A model generated the notes under the pieces. That model saw only the letters and a list, made by a program, of their open reading frames with translations, had not been told where the DNA came from and ran no database searches. DNA of 64,000 bases from NCBI RefSeq assembly GCF_004337985.1, contig NW_021940923.1, forward strand, positions 1,261,767-1,325,766. Direction: 5' to 3'. Positions 34,523-44,979 of the stretch are shown here, in pieces. Source of the DNA: Pyricularia pennisetigena. Lineage: Eukaryota > Ascomycota > Sordariomycetes > Magnaporthales > Pyriculariaceae. A program made the translations under genes and the position numbers. Numbering within the stretch: position 1 is the stretch's first letter; each line of letters starts with the position of its first letter.

Positions 34523-36330
34523 CTATTGTGCTTATATATGCATAGAAAATCTGCGACCATAACGGCATTTAAACCCACGCACTTTAACAAGTTATATATA
34601 ATATAGATTAAAGGACGTGCATTATACCATTTAGCTAGATTATATATGACGTATTTGTTTTGTCGTTAAAATTATGAAGAAAGACGTGATATATATAGCT
34701 TTATATATATAATAAACGCGTACACGTTTTATTTGTTATTTATATGCTCGGTGCATGTTGACTAATAGAATTAGCCCGTGCTAGCCATTTTCACAGTATA
34801 AACGAAATAACTGAATTAAAATTCCCGGGAAGCCGTTCGAAAAGTCCATATAGCAGGAGATAAACACCTTACTAATTGCAGGAATCTTGCAACCGGTAAA
34901 TAAAAAGCAGTTTAGTGATTCAAAAAATTTCGGATCGCGATTAACAAGCGAGATTAAAGGGCTACCGGAACGACTTTATAAAAAATCACGTTTTATTGTA
35001 AAGGGGTATAGCGATTTCGAAAAAAAGAAATTATTTTCGCAATTATTGATAATAATGCGGTTTGACCAAAAGCTTATCCTAGCTTTTACACCGATTGCAA
35101 AGCAGTTCGGATGCGATTTAATGCTTAAAAATATTAGTTAAACGTACATGCAAAGCTTTACGAAATTATAAAGGGAAGTTTTTATGCCAATCCCGAAAAG
35201 GATCGAATATTGATATCCCGCCAACATGTATTTAAATTTCTTAAACCCTTTTACCGACTCGCAAAGGCAGGTTTAATTTAACTCGTTATATGTTAGCGTT
35301 CTAATAAAAAACGTTTCAATTGCTTTTTTTGAATTACGATCCGTATTTACCTTTTTCCTAATAAAACGACAATTTTAGTATTATGCGAATATAAACAAAT
35401 AATACGCTAAATTTGGGAAATAAAAAACTTATTCGAAAAAGCAAAAAAAGCTCGAAATAGCGGGTTTTATTGCTAAACCACAAACGATTATATAACCAGG
35501 AAACGAATAAAATTATAACGGTTATTAAATTAAAGTTTATAACAGAGTTTTAAATATACGCCCAAAAGGATAATTCGACAGGTTGCAACCTGTAACGACG
35601 AACCAACAAGGGGCAAAACATAAATATATCGTTCGACGAACCAAAGGAGCGTAAGTTGCATCGATTTATTGACTGAAAACTATATTCGACTATGCCGCAG
35701 CGGCGTAAGCAATAAAACCCGATAACGAAAATTGTAATCTAATAAAGGAGCGAATCGAGTGGCAGCGCTAAAACGCATAAAAAGGGCTTTCCTATAACCA
35801 AATTAACCTTAAAACAGCGAAATTATACGTATTTATCCACGGGCCCTTTACCAATAATAAGTATTTTAATTCTCAGATCAAATACGTAATAGTTTACGGG
35901 AACGAATATTCCGCGGATTTGGAAACAGGTTTTTGAAATAAGCGGTAATATTATATATTGGTTATTGACCAAATGCTACAAGATTATAAAAAGCGTACTG
36001 GTGGGCGAAATATATAGTACAATCAGTGGATTTAATATTGGATTTATATTAAAAACCATTATCGGAGCCATTAAAAATGCTAAATTTACCTTTTTAATTT
36101 ATGGTAATATATACGGATAGTTGATCGCTATTTCTGTATCTACTGCAATTGGGGATAATAACGGAAAAAAGATTTATAATTCATCTTCTAACTATAGAAT
36201 AATTATATAAAAATAGTGAAACTGAAAAAATTAGATGGATATCAGTGAGAACCAATCCAGTAGATCTTATAACGAAAAAAAATGCCCAATGGGGTTTTAG
36301 CCGAGTTCATTAAAAGCAATTCGACGGTAA
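34523..36330 (+). pseudogene. Second copia-like pol relic (RT/RNase H part), RIP-mutated
   Basis: An open stretch at 34887-35141 reads YKKSRFIVKGYSDFEKKKLF and LLIIMRFDQKLILAF, resembling the copia reverse transcriptase segment KSRLVVQGYND..K..TQSPT..R.SQRL. Later plus-strand pieces read QQGAKHKYIVRRTKG near 35600, FTNNKYFNSQIKYVIV near 35840 (RNase H region), and TNPVDLITKKN near 36250-36290, which matches the NPADAMTK end of copia pol. Frames contain many TAA/TAG. No LTR of this family is seen nearby. It is a different family from the 13287 element. Confidence 0.65.
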
Positions 36331-37397
36331 TACGCATTAAAGGAATGGTTAAAAGGTTACAAAATTTACCGGAAAAACCGAAAAAGTTAAAGGAGGACTT
36401 TAATTAATTGGGAGCGGCGAAACCATATAATACGTTATTGGCGATTAAAAAACCGTGCTGCGAGGTGAGGCGCTTCGTAAAAAAATCCGGAAAAACACCG
36501 CAACGCCTTTACCAAAGCTAAAAAAATAAAAACAACGTTACAAAATTTTACGTTATATATTAAATCAAATAACCTCGTTAATATTTTCCTCTTTATCCTC
36601 CTTTTTTAACAAAATGTTAAATTCGGTTAATATAGCTTTTTTAACCCATAAAGCGTTAAGTTGGCGAATTGTAACAATATACCCAACAAAACGGCGTTCC
36701 TCCGACGACAAATATTTAAAATCGTCGTTCGCGGCAAAACTGCCTTTATAAAAAGCGATTAACAATATACTTTTGGTAACTATGCGCCACCTATCGAGAT
36801 CCTAAAAACGCTTGAAAGTGGATTAAAGTATATAAATAACGTTTTAACAAATTTACGGCAGCAATCGCGATAGGAAGTTTGGCGGGAGGCGATTCAGTTT
36901 TCCGGCTTTTTGGGAATGGTAATCGTAAATAAAAAACCAGATTTCTTGGCCTCGTTTTTAAATAATATACCGTTATTTTCAAGTTATAAATACGTAGGAG
37001 CAGCATTGCAGGTTTTAAAGCAATCGTAAAATTAAACAAATTATATTAAAATGGCCAAATAAGAAAAGAAAAACTCTAAATTACCAATACATATTAATTT
37101 GCAGGAATAACTCTGTTTATAATTAATGCAACGGCTAAACGGCGGAACAATATTGTAGCAAACACTAAGAAGTCCCTATTAAATCTGTTTGCCAGCGAAA
37201 TAAAAATTAGGGCAGCCCAAATAGGGAATAGGGCGCAAAATTATACAGTAATAATTCGGAGTTTTGATAATAACCACAAGGTTAAAAATGAGAGTTTATT
37301 TTTGTTGGAGACGTCGGGAAAAGCAGATATAATGGCGAAAATTAAGTTAAAAGTAAACCGAATAATAAAAAGAGCAAAAAGAAAAGTAAATAAACAG
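36331..37397. other. RIP-mutated relic flanking the copia-like pol
   Basis: Short open frames lie on both strands (36565-36765 minus; about 37138-37397 plus, 87 codons without a stop, basic). Neither is recognised. The plus frame is the target into which RepX inserted and continues for a few codons at 39263. Confidence 0.4.
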
Positions 37398-39271
37398 TAG
37401 TCTCAGGGCTCATCCCTGAAGCCCAGAGCTCCACAATTGATCCACTTCGTTCGTTTCGCTCCATTTCGTGGCTCAATTGCGGCTTTGCAATATACCTGTG
37501 GGTCCATCCAAAAAACGCTTTGGTTCAGGTTTGAGGACAACTTATCGATTTTCGCCGTTTATGGCGGTATTTTTGGCCTTTTTGCGACCGATATTCCCTT
37601 ATTATTCCACAACCACGCAAAATATCGAAAAAAAAAATATCGTTAAAAATAGGAATTGTTAGGCCTTTTTTATAAATTTAAAACTTTTTGCACCCGGTAC
37701 GCCAATTAAAAGTTGGATATAGCCCGCCCTTAATCCGTTTATGGCGGTACTGTTTTTTCGATTTTTTTTTCGATTTTCGATTTTTTTTAATATTATTTTT
37801 AATTTTTGACCAAATTTTATACTTTTTGCACGTGGAGGGTCGTATATATGTATATATCGTTATACGAAATTTTGGTGCTTATATCGGATTACATAAGCAG
37901 TTAAATAAGCGGATAGGCAAAGTATATACTTTTTTATATATAATTTACAATTAAAACTCGCTTATATTTTTACCAGTTTTAACGATAATGAAACCAAAAC
38001 TTCAGAGATTCGATTACGTATATAGACAAACGTCCAAGTCCAATCGTACTTACAATATCGGCTTTGAAAACTGTTTAATAAAAACAAATGGTAAATGTGT
38101 ATTTTATAAATCTTTTTGCTTTATTTGATTAATTTTATATTATTTTTGTTTTGCAGCAGAATTTTGTGGTTTTTGCACGTGGGGGGTGGCATATATATAC
38201 TTATTATAATATCACATTTTTGTACGTATACCTAATTATATAAGCCCTTAAATATGCGGATAGGTAAGGTATATCCAATTTTATATATATTTTACCATCG
38301 AAATGCTTTTACATTTTTACCAATTCTAACATTAAGAAAACCAAAATTTGAAAAAGTGGATTATATATATAAATAAACGTTAACGTACAACCCGACTTGC
38401 AATACCGGCCCTTCTTATGTTTTTATATAAACAAATGCTAAATTTGTGTTTTTTTTGTATTTTTTGCTTTATTTAATTAAATAAAATTTATAAAGAAAAA
38501 CTTATATAAAATCTACTAGCAAGTTGATTAAGGAATATATCAAGTGAAAATATTTTCATTTTACCAATATTTGCGTAAATTATTTAATTTTTTAACAAAT
38601 TGTTAATTTATATAAGAATATTAATAAAACTTTTGTTTCAATCGATAATTGCATGCACTTTGCAGTATTAGGTTCACTAAGGTATAAAAGCTGTAAACTA
38701 AATTAAAATAATTATTGCATACCATTATTTAAAACAAAAATTAAATATAATAAAAAATTACAGATTTTATTTAATATTTTAATATCTTTTCAAATACAGT
38801 AGCTATAAAGACGCGGCCGGCATTCAAATACTCAGCAAACTCCAATAAACTTAACGCAAATTACTATATATTTTTATATTTTTTATTCATTTTTTTATAC
38901 GAATATTTAATTGCATACTATGGGTACATTATTTTCTTTTACCATTATAATGCGAATATATTGCATTTACCCGCTACAAACGGCAGAATACCACAAATTA
39001 TCCTTATATTAATAAAATAATTATAAGCGATATCGTAATATTAAATATATTATTAAAAATACCGTTATAAACGGCGAAATGCGACAGATTATCGTTGGTG
39101 GTACCGCTATGAACGGCGAAATGCGACAAAATGTCCTCAGACTAGAACGAGCGCGATCTTTTCGGCCAATGTAATTGGTCGAAAAGCCATGTGGCTGAAA
39201 GGTATATGGAGCGTTCGTTCCCCACTGCGAAGCAGGGGGGTCTAGTCTGAGCACTGAGACTAAATAAACAG
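37389..39271 (+). mobile_element. RepX full-length copy with perfect 9-bp target duplication
   Basis: The element is 37398-39262 (1,865 bp). It is flanked by AATAAACAG on both sides (37389-37397 and 39263-39271). The ends are inverted: TAGTCTCAGGGCT at the left, and TAGTCTCAGTGCTCAGACTA as the complement of the right end. The motif TTTCGCCGTTTATGGCGGTA is near the left end, and its inverse occurs twice near the right end (about 39060 and 39105). GCACGTGG blocks lie at 37827 and 38176. No protein is encoded. A 9-bp TSD points to Mutator-like transposition, but no transposase is present to confirm it. Confidence 0.9.
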
Positions 39272-41714
39272 CGGAACGGTTGAAAGGAATAATTCCCAAA
39301 TAATAATTTAAAAAATGCTGAATAAAGGCCTTAAAAAATAACTATAATTACGTATTAAAACTCGTGGCGGGAAAAAGCCTTTTTATATAGAAAGGAAACT
39401 ACTGAAAGTTTGCGATTTACTAAAAACGACGTCGTGACGATTAAATAATAAAATAAATAAATAATAGGAACGTTAAACAAAGTTATTTAAAACTATTGTT
39501 TTTATAAAAGGCTTCGTGATTAATAGCAACTATGATAGGAACTTATAACGGGTTGCGGAAAGTAAGGGCGCAGCGAGTAGATATTAAAGCCGTTTTTAGA
39601 AAATTTATCGCAAACTGCATAACTGTTTCTATTATTTTCGTTTTACAGATTGTTATTGCGATTAGATTAGAGGTTATTAACCGCGTGCAAAAAAAAGAAT
39701 TGCCGGTATTGGAGTAACAGGAATCGCGATCAAATTAACAATAAAGCGGTAAGTCACGTGCAATTGGCCTGTACGGCATTGCACGTGACTTACCCGCTCA
39801 ATTGCGAGTATAAAACGGAAGCATGTTTAAAAGCTCAACTTAAGACCGTTTCATTAAATAGACAATTAATATATATCTTTATACCCGTACCACAACGCTC
39901 GTTTAATCGATCGACATTACGAAAAGCCTATTAACAACAGTACTTAAAAAGAGTTTATTATTCCAAATAAAGCAAAATTATAATTAAAATATAACATTAA
40001 AATTCTGTTCAAATTTCAAATTTTCATTTTTCCAATAAATTTAATGAGGCGAAAATTGCTCCCGTTTACTTCACAATTCGGTTACCCCATATATAGTTTG
40101 TTCAGGTTTTAACGAGCTGAATTTGACGCCGTTTGTAAAACATTTGCACGTTAAACCTAATAAAATTTGAATTAAATTTCAAGCCGTTTCTATCAATTCG
40201 TTGAAAATTATCAAAAGAATTTGGCTTTTTAACCCGACCATCTAGTCGCACAAATTTCTTTCTTGCCTCTCTATTTTCATTATCCATTTTTCGCGCTATT
40301 AATAATAATTTCCTGTCATTATTCTTTTAATCAAAAGATCTCTTATTAAGCTCTTCTTAATTAGTTTAATCAAAATAACCTTTGGCGCCCAAATGTGCCC
40401 TCCGATTACAGGTAACAAACTTTAACCTTTTCTTTCATTTCTACGGAAAATTCGCACAAAAAACATAATAATAAGCAAATAGGGCATAATCGCCGTTTTA
40501 AACATGCTAATAAATCTTCTCCATTTTTTATTTTATAGCTATATATTAAATTTATTCTAATAATGGCTGTACGCGAAATTAAAGGGCATTAAAAAACCTT
40601 TAAATTATTTGTCCCCACAACGACTCTCAATCGGTTAATGCGGAAATTGTTTAAATTATATTAATTTGGTTTCTGTTTCCAATTAATCGTTTCTATAATT
40701 TTGCAAAAAGCAATAAAATGCTTTTATATTATTTTTCCATAAATAAAACCTTTTCTTATAATAGTTTTATAGAAATTGCTTCAATATCATTGAGTTCCCA
40801 GTTTGTACCCCATCCACGTTCGCCTTATTGGTATCCAAATTAAAAATTTAGATTTTGTGAAATATATCTTGAACATTATAAATAAATAATTATTCCCCGA
40901 ATATTGTATTTAAAAAGAATTTTAATCGTATAATTATTCCCGTCCTAGTCCTTTAGACTAAAATTTTATATCCCCCTTACCCGTCGTTTCAATTCCATTT
41001 GGCTTTAATCTTCAAGACCCGTTACATTTTATATTGAATTTCCCAGAAATTTCCAAAATATAAAGAATTCCGTCATTTGCCAAAATTGCAGGTAAAATAC
41101 CTCGCAATATTGCTGGTAAAACCTTTCCTAAAATTTTTGGAAAACTTTACCGCAACTACACATTATTCCAAATCTGTTTTCGTTTGTGGATTTGATTTCT
41201 TTTTGCTTGTGTTTTTTTGCCGGGAAATCTAAGTACAAATCATAATAAAAACGAAAAAGAAGAATAGGAGGAAAAGTAAAATCAAAAAAGGAGGAAAGAA
41301 AACAATAATACGGATATGGGAAATAACAATCAAAATATTTCAAAAATAAAATAATGGGTCTAAAAAAGGGATAATTATGCAAAATAACTATTATAATTTC
41401 CTTTTTATTTATTGCCTTATTGTCGTCTTAAATACTTAATCAATGATTATACGGATAGATATATTTTACTTGTTAAATCTTTATTCAAATTTTAATAAAT
41501 TTGCTATTCTTTTGCTCTATTGTTATCCTCTAATCCCCTTAATATAGAAACCTGCGGGTCCCCATTTACCAGCCAATAAAACCTGTGGGCCACCATGGGA
41601 CCCCGCCAAAAGCCTATGGGTTGGCGGGCCAGGCTGGGCTAAACTTGTTTTCTAGTTTTAGCAGTCCTTAATTGGCTTTAGGGACAAGCCTTGAGATTGC
41701 CGAAACCAGTAACC
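39272..41714. other. AT-rich, gene-poor stretch with little recognisable content
   Basis: It is less TpA-biased than the repeats around it and contains no convincing gene. Small frames (39532-39717 plus, 40102-40287 minus, 41128-41382 minus) have no motif. The only structured feature is the hairpin at 39748-39794. It may be long intergenic DNA. Confidence 0.4.
39748..39794. repeat. Perfect 17-bp inverted repeat with CACGTG in each arm
   Basis: The arms are GGTAAGTCACGTGCAAT (39748-39764) and ATTGCACGTGACTTACC (39778-39794), separated by a 13-bp loop. Each arm holds a palindromic CACGTG core, the site recognised by bHLH factors. It could be a small fold-back insertion, a hairpin, or a paired binding site. 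Confidence 0.8.
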
Positions 41715-42178
41715 TTAAGAGCAAAGGTCAAGGAGACAGCAGCAAAAGCATGCTGCCCAAAAACCCTTCCAAAAACGACTCTTTTTCTTTTTCTCACCAT
41801 AATAATAATAATCGCGTGTAACTATAAAGATTAGCTTATAAATAAACTGTAGGATTTGGGAAAGCTTCGTAACTTACCTAGTGATTTGGTAGGATTTCGA
41901 CTTATGTCCCTGGGCCCGAATAGTTTCTTTTTCCGTTTTTCACGACACGTCTCCCTTTTATCCTCTGGGCATATGTCGCAATCTTCCAATGACTCCTTCT
42001 CAAGATGACATTCCGTTTTATCGCAGGTTGAAGGGCACGCGGTTTTGCTCATATCCTTAGGGCATGCCTTGAGATCAGCTGCGGTAAGCTGGGCGCCGTT
42101 AACAGTTCCATAATTGGTGCCCGTAGAAATTGCGCCAGGGGCTAAAATGGCGACAACTAGTGTAGATGCGAAACGCAT
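41715..42178 (-). CDS. Small Cys-rich protein with signal peptide and CYSTM-like C-terminus (135 aa)
   Basis: Exon 1 is 41878-42178, the intron 41822-41877 (56 bp, GTAAGT donor, GCTAAT branch, TATAG acceptor) and exon 2 41715-41821. The joined 408 nt end in TAA. The ATG has A at -3. Residues 1-18 (MRFASTLVVAILAPGAIS) form a signal peptide. Residues 38-78 hold seven Cys in a charged context (ACPKDMSKTACPSTCDKTEC and on). A Lys/Arg-rich linker with YYYY follows. The spliced C-terminus is FWKGFWAACFCCCLLDLCS, a Trp/Cys-rich hydrophobic tail like the CYSTM module of stress-related tail-anchored fungal and plant proteins. Without the splice the frame ends after 115 residues and the tail is lost. 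The tail is what supports the intron. It could be a membrane-tethered surface protein or an effector-like secreted protein. Function unknown. Confidence 0.75.
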
Positions 42179-42556
42179 TTTGGTAGAATAAATCGGCAGA
42201 AGTAATAATTAGCTTGGTTTACGTATTTGACGAGATGGATGAATTTGAGCCAGCGAACGTAATTTGGAAGGTTTGGCATTCGTTTAGATTTAAACCCAAG
42301 GAGGTAAATGACTAGTTATAATTCCCAGGCTAAATGTTCAACTCTTTTTCCTACAAATATTTGAGCAAAGTTTTTAAAATATGGGGATCCAAGTGATCGT
42401 GTGATATAGTGAGTAAGCTGAAAAGTTAAATGTTTACAAAAAGTTAAACGATTACTATATTGAAGTTAAGTCTTTTTATTTACTTAAAATAATTTCATTA
42501 ATTTAACTGCTTAGTATATCTACATTGAAAACGTCGGTGATCCCCATTTAGATCCA

Positions 42557-42558
42557 NN
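42557..42558. other. Assembly gap (NN) at the edge of a fold-back element
   Basis: Two N sit immediately before the left arm of the inverted-repeat element at 42559. This suggests the hairpin stopped the assembly. Confidence 0.8.
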
Positions 42559-43087
42559 CCCTTAGAGAGGGCGTTATAAAACCATGATTTTATATATAAC
42601 GGTGAGACAGATGCTGCATAATATTAATGGCTCGCCAACTCACTGGCGAAAGCGGAGTACATTTTTATTCTTTTAATAGTAACGGCCGCACCAACTTTGT
42701 TAAAAATAGACTATAATGTCGGGTATATACTATTTCAACTGCCGAAATCTATCATATTTCTTTAGTATTCCTAGTATAACCTTTTCTTATATTTTATATA
42801 TGAACACTTGATTTTAACTATATTAAACTTAATTAAAAGGAATTAAAAAACAATCATTTATTATTAGATTATATTAAATAAGACGATAGGAGAGGTAATC
42901 TTTATCTAGACAAGTTCTCCATTTGAAATAATATATAATGGCTTTGTTCAATTATTTTTAACTAAATTGGTGCGGCTATTATTATTTAAAGAATTAAAAT
43001 TTACTCCATTTTTGTCAGGGGGTTGGGAAGCCGTTACACATTGTGCACTATTTGTCTCACGGTTTTCTAAGCCCCTCTTAAAGGGGG
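42559..43087. mobile_element. Fold-back/MITE-like element with ~150-bp imperfect inverted arms
   Basis: The left arm begins CCCTTAGAGAGGGCGTTATA; the complement of the right arm begins CCCCCTTTAAGAGGGGCTTA. The arms stay alignable through GTGAGACA..TGC, CGGAGTA/TGGAGTA, TTTTAATTCTTT and GCCGCACCAA to about 150 bp, with mismatches of all types. The centre (about 42715-42925) is AT-rich and non-coding. Target duplication cannot be read because of the gap. Confidence 0.75.
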
Positions 43088-43159
43088 CCCACAAGGTATA
43101 ACCCTCAAGTAATAATTAAATGGAAATACCTTTCCCATGTATGATATATTAGAATATCA
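43088..43159. other. Short junction between the fold-back element and the RecQ/SNF2 unit
   Basis: 72 bp of AT-rich sequence with no features. It is the left flank of unit copy 1. Confidence 0.5.
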
Positions 43160-43178
43160 CCTTGTATTCTATGTACGG

Positions 43179-43198
43179 TGACTTACATATGTAAGTCA
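43179..43198. repeat. 20-bp perfect palindrome at the start of unit copy 1
   Basis: TGACTTACATATGTAAGTCA. It is also present at the same place in copy 2 and untouched by RIP in both. Confidence 0.9.
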
Positions 43199-43263
43199 AC
43201 GTGTTTTGTTTTGCCGCACATCCCCAAGTCTAACCCAATCTGGCTAGTGTGGTTAACCCATTT

Positions 43264-43473
43264 GGACTTACATCTCAAATTAATAATTTACATCCTATCC
43301 CATTTGGACTTACATATTAGCGGGTAAATTTACATCCCATCCCATATGGACTTATATATTAGCGGGTAAATTTACATCCCATCCCATATGGATTTACATA
43401 TTAGCGGGTGGATTTACATTTTTTTTTATATGCATTTACATATTAACCGGTGGATTTACCTCCCTTTTATTTA
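43264..43473. repeat. 42-bp minisatellite, 5 units (copy 1)
   Basis: Units begin GGACTTACAT or GGATTTACAT and contain TTAGCGGGT. The spacing is exactly 42 bp (43264, 43306, 43348, 43390, 43432). The last unit is diverged. Confidence 0.9.
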
Positions 43474-44979
43474 CCGCACCTTCCTAACCCACGCCATTAA
43501 TTAACCGACGTTACCGTATATTTATATACCGTACCGTTACCCAATTTTACGAACGTCCAAACGTTTATAAAATTGGATTAACACTATACGCATTATATTA
43601 TAAATAATTTCCAACCCCACCCATTTTATTAATATACCGTACACCCGACGAGGTTGCAATACCTCCACCCGCTTTACGTTTATTTAATATTATAAATATC
43701 GCGACGTTTATAACGTTAATTAAACATTACAAACATTGCAAAATATATTATATTCGATACCGTCCGAATTATTAATATAACGGCGCATTTAACCGTTGGA
43801 TTAACATGCATTTTTAAAAAACGATATCCCCATTATCGCCCATTACGAAACCATATTATATACGCATTAAAATTTTAACCCATACGTATGCCGTAAAATA
43901 CCGTAATATATCGACCACCGCGGCCTTTATAAAATTAAATAAATAATACGTTAACAATTAAACGACTTACATATAGGTTTTAATTTTTTATAATTTAATA
44001 TATTTTTTTTATTTTCCATATATTGCTATATATATATTAATTGCTTATAAACCCTTACACAATTACAATTAACCCAGGAAACCAAAGGTATAGCAGGCGT
44101 TATTTTCAATTTTCAGGCTATACCGTTTAACATTTATTTTCGTTACCCTTTTCCAAAATACGCCGTATTTCGCGTTATCGCATTATTGTATATAATAGGA
44201 CTTTTTCCACTTATAACCCAAAAATCCCCCGCATATATATAACGTATATAATTATATTTTTATAAAAATCGCCGTTTTAATAGTAAAATAGAGGTGTTAT
44301 AGCAATTATATCCCCTATATTCCTAATTGCCGAATATTTTTATATATAATAAAAAATTTTAATTTATTAATAATCGCGACGTTAACTTTATATCCCAACC
44401 GTAATTAATATAAAATTTTATGTACCGCACGCATTATATAAATTCCCCATACTAATAAAATTATTAGGTAAATTCCCTAATATTAGCATATATTTAAACA
44501 CGAAATACGTCCAACGCTATAAAGTTTAATGGGTTATAATAAAACCATTTATACGTAAATTAATTCCAATTTGCGGATATGGCGACATTTCCATACCCGG
44601 CCAAACCACGTTAAATTAATACCGTTTTTATTGCCTGCGTAACGCAAAATAATAGATATAACGTAATTTCGCTTTCGGGTAATATCGTTAATTTTATGCA
44701 AATAAATAACTAACGTAAATAAAAAAAATTATCGAACGTTTAAAAAAAAATGTTAAATATTAAACGATTCCGCATTTATTTTGCAAATTTAAAAAGTGTT
44801 TATTTAAATATTATTTAAATTAAATTTAAATCCTACGTAACGCCAATACGGATTTTTATCCTGTTTTAACATAATTTATTACTTTTTAAAATACGTCCAA
44901 AAATTTTTTTAATATCCCGACCCGTCCAACTATTCCAATTTTTAACGATAAAAATAATTAAACGAATTCCCTATCCCTA

